From: a virus
IMG/VR virus record: IMGVR_UViG_3300043786_000008
Coordinates: 1 to 22,758 of that record
DNA length: 22,758 nt
Reading direction: 5' to 3' (one strand)
The translations under genes and the position numbers were made by a program. The notes below the pieces were generated by a model. The model saw only the letters and a program-made list of their open reading frames with translations. It had not been told where the DNA came from and did not search any database. Positions 12,929 to 21,428 of this stretch are shown here, in pieces; the stretch's first letter is position 1, and each line of letters starts with the position of its first letter.

Positions 12929-14478
12929 TATTTCTGCCCTTCATCACCAGTAAGTGCTGCTCCAGCCGCCGTTACTGCTGCCGCGCCTTTTGCGACACGC
13001 CTTGTTTGTTGCGATTGTTCACGCTGCTTTTTTACACGATTTGCCGAAGCAGATACATTTGTCCGATCAGTGAGCATATCTGATTGTAATTTGCCTTCGC
13101 CTTTAGCAATTGACTTTAACCCACTTAATACTTGTGAGTCAGACCGAACCCCAAATGCGCCCTTGGATTTTTCTGTAAATTCGTTTAACCATACCTTTGC
13201 TTTAGCAATCCAAGAATTAGCCTCATACCTAGAACTCATAATCCTAGTGGCATTAACAGCCCAAAACTCAGATGGATTAACAAACTGATAATGTGCATTG
13301 TAATCTAGCGTACCGTTTTTAAATCCTTCAAAAATAGTCTTTTGTGCGTTTTTATCGCCAGAGATTGCTTTAGGTATTTCTTTTAAATACGATTGAACTT
13401 TTGGATCTGCCTTTCTATATGCAGCCAAATACGATCTTGTCCATTCATCGGTAATTCCATTTTGCACTTCGATTGGCATCATTTGTTCAGTATGATGCAA
13501 AATCTCATGGACACCAGTTGTATCGTTTGCCTTATCAGCAAATATGGTTGCGATCATATCCATTGATCTATAACCACCTGCTGTGCCTTTTTCTCCGGTT
13601 CCTTTTATTGATATTCCAAGTTCATTACCAAACTGAGGATTATTATCCAAAAGCCATTTAGCAAATCTAACTACTGGCTCTCTAAGTTGAACTTGTGCAT
13701 TAGGGTTAAGAGCGCCAAGCAATCTACGAGTTACTTCATCAGCACCACGAACCTTTTCTGCATCACTTACCTTTTCTGGTTTTTTCTGTAAAGCGTCATT
13801 AAGAAGCTTTGTGCCCTCTATGTATGATTGTTCATCCATAGCCCCAGATTCAAGTTTTTTAACCAAAGTTCCAAGACTACGCTTTGGCTGCACAATATAA
13901 CTTGTCAGGCCAGTTCTAGCGGCATAGGATTCAAACATCTCGCCAGCCACCGGGGCTAAAGACTTTACGCCCTTAACCGTAGCTTTTGCACCTTTAACAT
14001 AACCACCGGGGGCAAGAACTTCGCCAATAGTCTCATATGGGTTGTCGCCAGTTCCAACCTTCCCGACATTAGTGTCAATCCACTTCTTAATGTCCTCAGT
14101 ATTTGCCAAGATTGTTTCTTCTTGTAGCCCGCGCAAGAAAGCTTGAACCTTGCTCTCATCGCCACCACGGTTAAATATTGCAGTAACACCACGGCCAATC
14201 ATTTCAATGTCACCGGGCAAACCAACAAATCCTTGAGCAGCACCTTTGGCAGTAGCTAAACCAATTTCCCCCATGCCCTTGCCGACAGATAGCATTCCTT
14301 TGCCAGCCTCAGTTACATTCTCCATTGCAGACTGGCTTTCAAACTTCTTGATCTGTTGGGAACTAGCGCCACGGCTGCCCATCGCCAACTGCATACCGTC
14401 TAACTCATAGGCATCAGGTGCATCAGGGTATTCCCGAAAGTAAGAATAATCCCCGTAATATTTGAAATCGTCATCCAT
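12928..14478 (-). CDS. Virion-associated protein with HExxH metallopeptidase-like motif
   Basis: This 516-residue protein contains TTGVHEILHHTEQ, with His324-Glu325-x2-His328 forming a zincin-type HExxH motif, and a later conserved-looking NPSEFWAVNATR with Glu404, a candidate third zinc ligand. The N-terminal 100 residues include a Gly/Ala-rich helical part (GKGMLSVGKGMGEIGLATAKGAAQGFVG, about 60-87), and the C-terminus is basic with an Ala-rich end. It lies between the gp15-like and gp16-position genes with TAATG overlaps on both sides, so it is probably an internal virion protein carried into the cell. A peptidase acting on host or virion proteins, or on peptidoglycan peptides, is inference. 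Its DNA is AT-rich (21 G+C in the 60 bases 13261-13320). Confidence 0.6.
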   Translation of the reverse strand: MDDDFKYYGDYSYFREYPDAPDAYELDGMQLAMGSRGASSQQIKKFESQSAMENVTEAGKGMLSVGKGMGEIGLATAKGAAQGFVGLPGDIEMIGRGVTAIFNRGGDESKVQAFLRGLQEETILANTEDIKKWIDTNVGKVGTGDNPYETIGEVLAPGGYVKGAKATVKGVKSLAPVAGEMFESYAARTGLTSYIVQPKRSLGTLVKKLESGAMDEQSYIEGTKLLNDALQKKPEKVSDAEKVRGADEVTRRLLGALNPNAQVQLREPVVRFAKWLLDNNPQFGNELGISIKGTGEKGTAGGYRSMDMIATIFADKANDTTGVHEILHHTEQMMPIEVQNGITDEWTRSYLAAYRKADPKVQSYLKEIPKAISGDKNAQKTIFEGFKNGTLDYNAHYQFVNPSEFWAVNATRIMSSRYEANSWIAKAKVWLNEFTEKSKGAFGVRSDSQVLSGLKSIAKGEGKLQSDMLTDRTNVSASANRVKKQREQSQQTRRVAKGAAAVTAAGAALTGDEGQK

Positions 14479-16688
14479 TACTGAACTCTCCTGTTACGGG
14501 CTATTGTCTCAAGTTGTTCCTGATAGCGGATTACAGAATTAACAATAGCTTCTATTTCCCCCTCACTTGCCCCAGCCTTTTTAAGTTCGTCAACAAGCCT
14601 GCGACGATATGACTGAGAAGCCCGAACAGCTTTACCTTGTTCAAAGGTTGGTGGTATAGCAGCAAGATCAATATTTGCTTCCTGCGCTTTTTTAGGCAAG
14701 CTGCTGCCCTTTTGACCAAATGCAGAATTCAAATCATTTTTAGTGTTTTCATATCTTTTCTGCTGCTCATCACTCAAAAATCTTTTGCGGACATTTCTTG
14801 CCGCGTCATCCATAGTGGGAGGTGACTTACTTTTATCACTCTTTTCCCAGTCAGCCTGTAGCCTACTAAACTCAAGCTTGATTGCCTCCTGTGCTGCCAA
14901 TTCTGTTTGCGCTTTGGATTGCGGATTTCTAACGCCAGAATCCTCGACAATGTCACCCGCACCGCGTTTAGCCATTGCGTCTAACGCTAACTTTCTGTCG
15001 GCAGGACGTTTGGAAAGAGATTCAACGGTATTGCCATTAATCCTTTTCCCGCGAGAAAAAGCATAAACTTGACGCGCATCAGTTATTAGATTGTTGTCTA
15101 TTCGGTAGGTTAATTCAGTGACAGCTTCTGAATCGTTTTCGACTGGCTCTGGTTTTGCTGCCAATAACGTAGGCCAGTTATCAATATCCGCAAGCGTAAG
15201 ACCTCTAGCCTTAACAGCCACGTCCAACTGCTGTTCGGTTGATATTGTTTTGTTTCGCAATTGAAATTCAATTTGCTGAATGTCTGCTTTTTTAGCAAGC
15301 TCTCTTGCGTCTTTAGGAAGAAACTCGCCAGCCAACTTTAATGCAGTATCAGGCTTTATGCGATTACCCCTAGCAAAACGAAGTATTTCTTCTGTTGTTG
15401 TAAGGTTAGGATCTTTCCTACTTAACTTATCGCGCAGAATAGCCACTGACTCGTAGTCATCCTCAACGTCCTTCTTTAACATTGCTGGCAAATCTACTTG
15501 CACAAACTTTGCGCTAACAACGGTAGAGTCGTTATTTGAGATTTCCCTTAATGTATTAAGTGCAGTAGCCTTTTCATCCTCTGTTGAATTCATGTCCAGA
15601 TAGGTCATGGTTGCAGAGTTGGCTCTACTGGTTAAGTCAATCTTTTGAATATCCTTGTCTTTTTGTTTTATATCAATAAGCTGCTGGTACTGCATTGCCA
15701 TCTTGTCGCGGGCTTTCTTCTGGTCTGGCAAAGACATACTGTTCCAGACACGCTGCAAGTCAGGCGGCAAAGTGCCAGAGTTTATTCTGGCATTCAGTGA
15801 GGCCAGATCACCGCCAAGACCTTCCATCCGACTGACAACAGCGTTCTCTAAGTAAGCTGTCTTAATGTCTCGCTCAATCGTGCCAAGCTGCTCTAATGCA
15901 AAATTACCTGCGTCTGCGCCACCGAGAGTAATAGCGTTGGTTACAATACGGGCCTTCTCTGCCTCAATCTCTTGATTAATTGAAAGTCCCGGAACGGGCA
16001 AGGCATTCTGAATAATGTTGGCAACTGTATTTGAATAAGTATCAATTTCTGATGCAATCTTTACTTTGTTCTTTGCTAAAGCAATTTCAGTTTCTTTTTT
16101 AGCAGCGAATTGCAAAACTCGATTGGCATGAGTTGCCGCCGTTGCCCGATACTTATAAGCAGCATCCGGGCTAACAGCAGCCAAAGATGAACCCCAACCC
16201 TTAATCATTGATTGAAAATCAGCAGTAACCTTTTGAGTGCTTACATCGTAAGGGGTTATGCCATCCTCATATTTACCAGTCTCAATGCGTCGCTGAACGA
16301 TACCAGCCGCTTTGGTAATTTCTACTTCAGCATGGGCCGAAAGCTCAAGCGAACGAAACTTTTGGACAGAAGCCTGATAAGCATTGAGGGTGAAGTTTTT
16401 CTTAAATGCACCGGGATCACCCTTACTCATTGCTATCAACTGGTCTTGATTTGGCGGGTTCTCCATTACAAACTGATCGCCAGCAGCTTCAGCCAAGCGT
16501 TCAGCTTGTGAAAACATAGAGGTAGATAATCCAGAGATAACCCGGCCCAACGTAGACGCAGACTCTGCTTGTGCTTGATAAGCGATCTCAGGCCGCTGCG
16601 TCCCAAAGTTCATGTTGGGCTGCGGAAGATTCGACACCCCTGTTAATGGGACGTTTCCTGATTGAAGTCTTCTGATTGGATCAGCCAT
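14478..16688 (-). CDS. Internal virion protein, T7 gp15-like
   Basis: This 736-residue protein is close to the size of T7 gp15 (about 750) and follows a gp14-like gene in the same order as in T7. It is almost entirely helical, highly charged and Gln/Lys-rich (for example IVQRRIETGKYEDGI, LPPDLQRVWNSMSLPDQ, IEFQLRNKTISTEQQ), with no membrane span or enzymatic motif visible. In T7 the equivalent protein builds, with gp14 and gp16, the internal core and the periplasmic ejection tunnel. Its ATG lies 5 bases after the upstream stop. The assignment is by position, length and composition. Confidence 0.7.
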   Translation of the reverse strand: MADPIRRLQSGNVPLTGVSNLPQPNMNFGTQRPEIAYQAQAESASTLGRVISGLSTSMFSQAERLAEAAGDQFVMENPPNQDQLIAMSKGDPGAFKKNFTLNAYQASVQKFRSLELSAHAEVEITKAAGIVQRRIETGKYEDGITPYDVSTQKVTADFQSMIKGWGSSLAAVSPDAAYKYRATAATHANRVLQFAAKKETEIALAKNKVKIASEIDTYSNTVANIIQNALPVPGLSINQEIEAEKARIVTNAITLGGADAGNFALEQLGTIERDIKTAYLENAVVSRMEGLGGDLASLNARINSGTLPPDLQRVWNSMSLPDQKKARDKMAMQYQQLIDIKQKDKDIQKIDLTSRANSATMTYLDMNSTEDEKATALNTLREISNNDSTVVSAKFVQVDLPAMLKKDVEDDYESVAILRDKLSRKDPNLTTTEEILRFARGNRIKPDTALKLAGEFLPKDARELAKKADIQQIEFQLRNKTISTEQQLDVAVKARGLTLADIDNWPTLLAAKPEPVENDSEAVTELTYRIDNNLITDARQVYAFSRGKRINGNTVESLSKRPADRKLALDAMAKRGAGDIVEDSGVRNPQSKAQTELAAQEAIKLEFSRLQADWEKSDKSKSPPTMDDAARNVRKRFLSDEQQKRYENTKNDLNSAFGQKGSSLPKKAQEANIDLAAIPPTFEQGKAVRASQSYRRRLVDELKKAGASEGEIEAIVNSVIRYQEQLETIARNRRVQ

Positions 16689-16693
16689 GATAT

Positions 16694-17380
16694 TTATGTC
16701 TTAAACGGATAAGTCATTGCAAAGTTTGTCCCGGCTTTAGCCAACTCAGCGCCAGCCAACAAACCGCCAGTTTCTTTTGCTATTGCACCTGCCTTACGCA
16801 ATGTGCCAGCATTGGCAATCGCTGCTTCACGCTCATAAAATGCCATATCATATGACTGTTTCAACATTGTCGTAGCGTCTTCCAAACCCAATATCCGGGC
16901 TGTCATAGCATTTAAATCGGTAATACCTACGTCCTGATAAACCTCGCGCACATTCGCGCCACGAACGCCTTGATACGAGCCGCCAGTAGACACGACACCA
17001 GATGCATAGCCACGAGCCAGAATAGCGGCATTGGTAGCCCGCAAGTTCTTTAGCTGGGTATTGGCCTGAATCTTGTAGTTCAGCGTGTCGTACTCGATCT
17101 TTAACAGGTTGCGCTTAAATGCCGCCTCACCATACTCAGCAGCCTTGTCTGCCCGCAAGCCAGCCATTCTCAAGGCTTCCTGCGCCTGAACTGCGTACCC
17201 AGCCTGTTGGTAATAACCTGCCGCTTGCTGGCTATAAGCTGCACCAATGCCTGCAATAAGGCCGCTAGCCGCAGCCATTCCCATTGCTTGGGTCGGCGTA
17301 AAGCCAGATGAAGCCGACCCACCTCCCCCAGCTACCACGTCGGGAGAACCTCCTTGGCCTTGTATGTATGGCGCTACCAT
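16694..17380 (-). CDS. Internal virion protein, T7 gp14-like
   Basis: This 228-residue protein begins with a Gly/Ser-rich leader (GGSPDVVAGGGGSASSG), then a hydrophobic Ala/Gly segment (QAMGMAAASGLIAGIGAAYSQQ, about 31-52), a Gln/Ala-rich helix (QQAAGYYQQAGYAVQAQEALR) and a long charged helical body ending with another Ala/Gly stretch. Size, the hydrophobic segment and position between nozzle and gp15-like genes match T7 gp14, which forms the outer-membrane channel of the ejection apparatus. The ATG follows the tail-nozzle stop with no gap. This is a positional and compositional call. Confidence 0.72.
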   Translation of the reverse strand: MVAPYIQGQGGSPDVVAGGGGSASSGFTPTQAMGMAAASGLIAGIGAAYSQQAAGYYQQAGYAVQAQEALRMAGLRADKAAEYGEAAFKRNLLKIEYDTLNYKIQANTQLKNLRATNAAILARGYASGVVSTGGSYQGVRGANVREVYQDVGITDLNAMTARILGLEDATTMLKQSYDMAFYEREAAIANAGTLRKAGAIAKETGGLLAGAELAKAGTNFAMTYPFKT

Positions 17381-19369
17381 TTATGTCCCCTGATTCACAG
17401 CAACCTTGTACTCAAGACCCAGCAAAGTCATCTTGAGTGGCAAGGTTTGCGTAACTTCAATGACTGCTTCGCGGCTATAACCACGAATGCCATTTAGTCG
17501 CTTAATGCCAGTAAATGGCGTAATCGCAATGTCAAGCAACGGGTTATCCAAATTCTGAAACGGTACAGGCTGGTTGTTGATATTTAGATGCTGCGACTGA
17601 TTAACAATGACGTTGACCTCAACAATCCGTTTCTTAAATCCAACCCGTGTGCCAGACTGCAACTTAACTTCTACCGGCATGGTTTTTAGATACACAGTCA
17701 TCGGCAAGCCGACTTCGTAACTTGTCGTACTGGCACGGTCAAAAGTCACTGAGCCAGCACCGCTAACAGTTTCATTCCCTTGTGGTACGCCATCACAGAT
17801 AACATTTAGCGACTTACCAACGTGCGGTAGACTAGTAGCAGTGCTTGCGACACCACCAATAAAGGCACAGTCAGTAAAGCGATCATTGCTAAATAGTTCA
17901 ACAAAGTACCGAGTTGTCCCATTAAAGACTCGTTTAACAACCGTATAAATTTCTGTGACATCAACGCTAACATCAAGGAATTCCCCGTCCGTGATAAATT
18001 CTGAAGGAGCCACAATCTGCTGAGAGCGCAATACTGAGTAAGCTGCCATTGAACCATCAGTAGCGTTTATCAACAAAAGCAAATCGCCCTCATCAGTAGA
18101 GGTCGCTCTACGCAAAGAAATGCGGCTGGGGTTTTTAAGTAGATGCCCAGATAGCAACGATATCCTTTGTGATATATAAGTCAGTTGCGTATCGGAGAAT
18201 AAGAATTCGTTAAGCGCCTTGCCTTGCTTTTGTATAAATAGGGAACCAGACTCAAGCGACTCGACCCGTGTGCCAACCTTTGTGCCATTGCGGCTGACCT
18301 GCTTAAACGTAAACGTCAGCGGAGTAATCGGGTCTGTGCCTTGCTGTGGAACGTAAAACTCGCCACCCGTGGTAAAGACCTGCAAGTCGCGACCAGAGAT
18401 AATGTCAACAATAATATTAAGCTGATTAGTATCAAGGGTAGCCTCAACAGCATCGTCATCCAAAAACTCAGACGGCTTAAAGTCAAAGAAGAGGGCCACC
18501 TTACTGCCCCAGATCGTAGACGGGCGTGACTTAGAGCCGCCGAAATAGAGCCTACCCTCATGAAACGATACGCTGCGAGGCCAGCCTTTGCCAGATGACC
18601 AGACATCCTCATAACCCGTCTCCAGTTCCCAATCGCCAGAAGCGACAGCCGTAGTGTTAAAGAATGGAAATTCAGTAATGCCCTCAACTACCGTGCCACT
18701 AATGTATTTTGTAATTCTGATTCGGCCTTGTGGATTGACATTAATGTACTGGTTGACGTGAGTAGACGAGAACACGGACGAACCAGCAGTCAACGTAATG
18801 TTGCCAGACACAGCCGATGGAGTCAGGGTTGCTGATGGGTTGGTAAATGTCTGGGTAAATGCGTACTTAGGAATAGAGTCAAACGTAATCGTACTAGCCG
18901 TCCAAGTTGCATCTGTACCGCCACGCACAATCTTAATTGGCTGCAAGTCTGGATGGACAACGATCAATGTGTCAGCCGATTGCGTCCAGCACAAAGAAGA
19001 CAGCATCGGTCCAGTGATGGCAGAAACCGTCAGGTAATTATTTGCCCCACCATTAATAGCCGTTATCACCGCACCATTTTTGATGACATACATTCTGCCA
19101 GCCACAAAGCACAGCATATAGCTGTCATCTACCGAAAACTCAAAGGAGATCAGGCGAACACCATTGGCTGCTGATGGCGTACTTGAATTGGGCAGCTCAA
19201 AGATATGCTTTGTGCCGGGACGGCGACGAGCGCCACCCTGCGGCTGAATGATGACGTTGGTAGCCTTTGCCAGCGCATTCTCATACTGCGGGATATCCAC
19301 ACGAGAGCGTAGCAGAGGGTCAAGTTCCCCAGTGCTAAAGTTCGTCTGGAAATCAATAAATCGTGGCAT
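17381..19369 (-). CDS. Tail nozzle protein (tail tubular protein B, T7 gp12-like)
   Basis: This 662-residue protein opens with the family signature FSTGELDPLLRSRVDIPQY (11-29) and IIQPQGGARRRPGT (40-53), followed by a beta-propeller-like body with WPRSVSFHEGRLYFGGS and RPSTIWGSK (263-290). These blocks are characteristic of phage tail tubular protein B / nozzle proteins that form the distal tail tube below the adaptor ring. It is somewhat shorter than T7 gp12 (about 790). Its ATG overlaps the stop of the adaptor gene (TAATG at 19367-19371), matching the fixed gp11-gp12 pairing in T7-type phages. Confidence 0.88.
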   Translation of the reverse strand: MPRFIDFQTNFSTGELDPLLRSRVDIPQYENALAKATNVIIQPQGGARRRPGTKHIFELPNSSTPSAANGVRLISFEFSVDDSYMLCFVAGRMYVIKNGAVITAINGGANNYLTVSAITGPMLSSLCWTQSADTLIVVHPDLQPIKIVRGGTDATWTASTITFDSIPKYAFTQTFTNPSATLTPSAVSGNITLTAGSSVFSSTHVNQYINVNPQGRIRITKYISGTVVEGITEFPFFNTTAVASGDWELETGYEDVWSSGKGWPRSVSFHEGRLYFGGSKSRPSTIWGSKVALFFDFKPSEFLDDDAVEATLDTNQLNIIVDIISGRDLQVFTTGGEFYVPQQGTDPITPLTFTFKQVSRNGTKVGTRVESLESGSLFIQKQGKALNEFLFSDTQLTYISQRISLLSGHLLKNPSRISLRRATSTDEGDLLLLINATDGSMAAYSVLRSQQIVAPSEFITDGEFLDVSVDVTEIYTVVKRVFNGTTRYFVELFSNDRFTDCAFIGGVASTATSLPHVGKSLNVICDGVPQGNETVSGAGSVTFDRASTTSYEVGLPMTVYLKTMPVEVKLQSGTRVGFKKRIVEVNVIVNQSQHLNINNQPVPFQNLDNPLLDIAITPFTGIKRLNGIRGYSREAVIEVTQTLPLKMTLLGLEYKVAVNQGT

Positions 19370-19983
19370 TAGTATCTCACTGCAACGAGTTCATAATCCT
19401 CAATAACTTGAGGCGGCTGGCCTTGCGCATCAATATTCATTGCTTGACGCATATACCCACCACGACCATTTTCAGATGGTGAGCCAATTGCGACACCTTG
19501 CCAATAGCCTGTCTTAGCTTCCTGCTCTGTAATCGGATATGCCAGATGCCAAGCCATCATATACTTTAGCAACTGCACAAAGTATTTCGGCATTGCAAAT
19601 TCTGGGGTCTGGTAAGGATAGTCAATGTAGACATCCTCGTAGTTCGTCAGCAGCTTATCGCCTTGGATCTCCCATTCCTTGACGGGTCTAGCGTAAGCTT
19701 GAAAAGTCTCAAAGACTGCACGAGGATTGCCGAGGCGATCACCCGGCAACTGGTATTCATATTTCCACTCGCTAACCGGCGTAGTAATCAGCCTAGCTAA
19801 ACGAGTTTTATTATATGCAAATGACCAAGGATAGACTGAAAGCGTCATATCCCGAACGTCAGGATACAGACGATCACAAGAGTTTGCCTCGTCAGTTCCA
19901 TCGTTAAATGACGAAATGGGTTTTGCGCCTAATAGGATTAGTGCGTCAGAACAGATAGCAACTGCTGTATCGCCTGCTGCCAT
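19369..19983 (-). CDS. Tail adaptor protein (tail tubular protein A, T7 gp11-like)
   Basis: This 204-residue protein is near the size of T7 gp11 (196). It shows the family pattern: an N-terminal helix AVAICSDALILLGAKPISSF (8-27), then NSCDRLYPDVRDMTLSVYPWSFA (35-57), YQLPGDRLGNPRAVF, and a C-terminal AWHLAYPIT helix. Adaptor proteins form the dodecameric ring joining portal and nozzle. The ATG has GAGAGG about 6 bases upstream. It is the first gene after the terminator-like hairpin at 20004-20037, so it is transcribed by read-through or from an unseen promoter. Confidence 0.88.
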   Translation of the reverse strand: MAAGDTAVAICSDALILLGAKPISSFNDGTDEANSCDRLYPDVRDMTLSVYPWSFAYNKTRLARLITTPVSEWKYEYQLPGDRLGNPRAVFETFQAYARPVKEWEIQGDKLLTNYEDVYIDYPYQTPEFAMPKYFVQLLKYMMAWHLAYPITEQEAKTGYWQGVAIGSPSENGRGGYMRQAMNIDAQGQPPQVIEDYELVAVRY

Positions 19984-20003
19984 AACAACCTCTCATGTAA
20001 TAA

Positions 20004-20037
20004 AGGGCTAGTCCTAAGTTTCCCCAGAACTAGCCCT
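20004..20037 (-). terminator. Rho-independent terminator-like hairpin between head and tail genes
   Basis: Bases 20004-20012 (AGGGCTAGT) and 20029-20037 (ACTAGCCCT) are perfectly complementary over 9 bp around a 16-base loop, in the only gap (72 bases) between the small head protein and the adaptor gene. On the minus strand the stem is followed by CCCTTTATTA, a short and interrupted T tract, so termination is probably partial. The plus-strand side has no T run, so it acts on leftward transcripts. Confidence 0.55.
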
Positions 20038-20055
20038 GTGCTGCCTAACTACGGG

Positions 20056-20328
20056 TTAGTCCGTATCAGTTGCCGAAACAGTCGTACCGTCAGCAATGTC
20101 TACCGCAGTAGACGAAACTGCATTGACGTATGTCAGCACCAGACTTGGAGTCGTAGTGTCATAGACGAAGATAATGTCGCCAGCTTTCAGGGTGTCTTTC
20201 AGGGACAGAAAGTAATCTGCCGTGTTGACGGTTGCCTGAGTGTCAGCGGTCTTGTACAGGTACATCGAGGGTGCGTTGCCTGCTTTAGCAGCACACACTG
20301 TGACCCAGCCAGTTGCGGAAAATGCCAT
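20056..20328 (-). CDS. Small head/decoration-type protein
   Basis: This 90-residue protein (AFSATGWVTVCAAKAGNAPSM at the start, LKAGDIIFVYDTTTPSL in the middle, then VNAVSSTAVDIADGTTV) is predicted all-beta and has no membrane span. It has an excellent ribosome-binding site, AGGAGGT at 20334-20340, about 5 bases before the ATG, consistent with high expression. It directly follows the major capsid gene by 15 bases, and the pair lies between two terminators. A capsid-decoration or head-fibre role is the best guess from position, size and fold; no specific family is certain. Confidence 0.6.
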   Translation of the reverse strand: MAFSATGWVTVCAAKAGNAPSMYLYKTADTQATVNTADYFLSLKDTLKAGDIIFVYDTTTPSLVLTYVNAVSSTAVDIADGTTVSATDTD

Positions 20329-20343
20329 GATTAACCTCCTAGA

Positions 20344-21183
20344 TTAAGATTCGCGGCAGACGATCTTGACGATACCTTCATCGTCAATCGCCACAGCACC
20401 AGCCGAGAACATCGAAGCGATCAGGAAGGAAGTCTTCTCTGGCACATAGTTGATCTCAGTTTTAGGTGCGATGCCTTCTGCCAGACCAACTGCGTCTTTG
20501 TGGAATGCAAAGCAAGTACGGTCGTTTGAACCATCCTTAATCAAACCACCCTCAGTGCGATCACCCAGAACGTGGAAGGTGAAGCCCAAGAATGTGTTGA
20601 TTTCGCCCTGAACCAGCGCCTTGACAGTGTTGAAGTCAGACGAGGTAACAGCAGTCTCAGACAACAGCGAAGCCAAAGAACTTGCATGGATGATGATGTG
20701 ACGGCCATCCATAGGGACGTTGTTGGCATTCAGCGTCTGAGCAGCAGAGCGCAGCTTGGCAACGTTCATGTTGGTGTCAGAACCACCGATGTCGTTGCTA
20801 ACCGAAGTTGCGCTCGATGCAGTCAGAGCATCCAGAATCAGTTGATCCTGACGACGACCGATTGCGTTCGACACAACCTTGACCAGCTCACGACGCTCAT
20901 CAAAGTTGACCTTGGCTTGCATAAAGATGTCCGAATACTCAGCAGCGATGTAGTCGCTCAGAGTCGCGGTCACTTGCGAGTAAGTTACATTGAGAGGAGT
21001 AACGTCAGTCTGAGGGATACGGACTTGGGCAACACCCTTGCCGATTTTAGGGAATTTGTAAGTTGAACCTTCAACGCCTGTGCGAATACGGACAGCTGGA
21101 CGGAGAACCGCCGAAGCCTGATAGGCTTGCTTAACTTCCGCATCAAACAGGGTTACAAAGGCTGTAGACAGATTAATAGCCAT
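20344..21183 (-). CDS. Major capsid protein (HK97 fold)
   Basis: This 279-residue protein has the look of a short HK97-fold capsid protein: helical N-terminus (FVTLFDAEVKQAYQ), a beta-rich segment with alternating Thr/Val (YSQVTATLSDYIAAEYSD), a spine helix (FDERRELVKVVSNAIGRRQDQLILDAL, about 92-118), a second helix with MDGRHIIIHASSLASLL, and a C-terminal RTCFAFHKDAVGLAEG motif (about 222-237) typical of phage major capsids. There is no N-terminal scaffold domain; scaffold is a separate gene just upstream. It has its own probable promoter and a leader of about 130 bases, with AAAGGT about 8 bases before the ATG. Confidence 0.88.
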   Translation of the reverse strand: MAINLSTAFVTLFDAEVKQAYQASAVLRPAVRIRTGVEGSTYKFPKIGKGVAQVRIPQTDVTPLNVTYSQVTATLSDYIAAEYSDIFMQAKVNFDERRELVKVVSNAIGRRQDQLILDALTASSATSVSNDIGGSDTNMNVAKLRSAAQTLNANNVPMDGRHIIIHASSLASLLSETAVTSSDFNTVKALVQGEINTFLGFTFHVLGDRTEGGLIKDGSNDRTCFAFHKDAVGLAEGIAPKTEINYVPEKTSFLIASMFSAGAVAIDDEGIVKIVCRES

Positions 21184-21323
21184 TTTGTTTACCTTTTGAC
21201 AAAGTTATAAAGAGGTTTCTCGCTGTCGGTGAGCCGCAGTGCGGGCCGGTTGCTTGCAGTAGGATGCCAGCCAGTTGGGTACAACCATCTGAGGGTCGGT
21301 AATCTGATATGCCTCGGATACAT

Positions 21324-21351
21324 ATTGTAATCAGGTTTGTCTATTGCGCAA
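21324..21351 (-). promoter_or_regulatory. Probable sigma70-type promoter for the capsid gene
   Basis: On the minus strand, TTGCGC (21351-21346) and TACAAT (21329-21324) are separated by 16 bases and lie just downstream of a strong terminator and about 140 bases before the capsid ATG. The -10 box differs from TATAAT at one position; the -35 box matches TTGACA at four of six. Transcription would start near 21317. The spacing, position and gene context support it; there is no experimental proof, and a phage-encoded polymerase promoter cannot be excluded. Confidence 0.5.
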
Positions 21352-21372
21352 GTCTTTTTAATAGTTTTTTGC

Positions 21373-21399
21373 AAAAAAAACCCCCAGACCAGCTGGGGG
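21373..21399 (-). terminator. Strong Rho-independent terminator after the scaffold gene
   Basis: On the minus strand, CCCCCAG (21399-21393) pairs with CTGGGGG (21387-21381) around a five-base loop, immediately followed by eight T residues (21380-21373). This is a textbook intrinsic terminator for leftward transcription, 30 bases after the scaffold stop codon. It would cut off the scaffold transcript before the capsid gene, limiting capsid transcription from the upstream promoter. Confidence 0.88.
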
Positions 21400-21410
21400 C
21401 AACTCCGTGG

Positions 21411-21426
21411 AGGAGTGGAGACTCCT
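21411..21426 (-). repeat. Six-bp inverted repeat directly after the scaffold stop
   Basis: AGGAGT (21411-21416) and ACTCCT (21421-21426) form a perfect stem with a four-base loop between the scaffold stop codon and the strong terminator. It may protect the mRNA 3' end or simply be an accessory stem to the terminator. Confidence 0.45.
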
Positions 21427-21428
21427 AT

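Noticed and set aside
9701-16688. Lytic transglycosylase domain in the internal virion proteins
   Set aside because: Searched by eye for ESSGN- and GLMQ-like motifs expected from T7 gp16; none is present in the four proteins.
21184-21320. Structured regulatory leader or riboswitch before the capsid gene
   Set aside because: Only a short CCGCA/TGCGG palindrome is visible; there is no convincing multi-helix structure, so it is treated as a plain untranslated leader.
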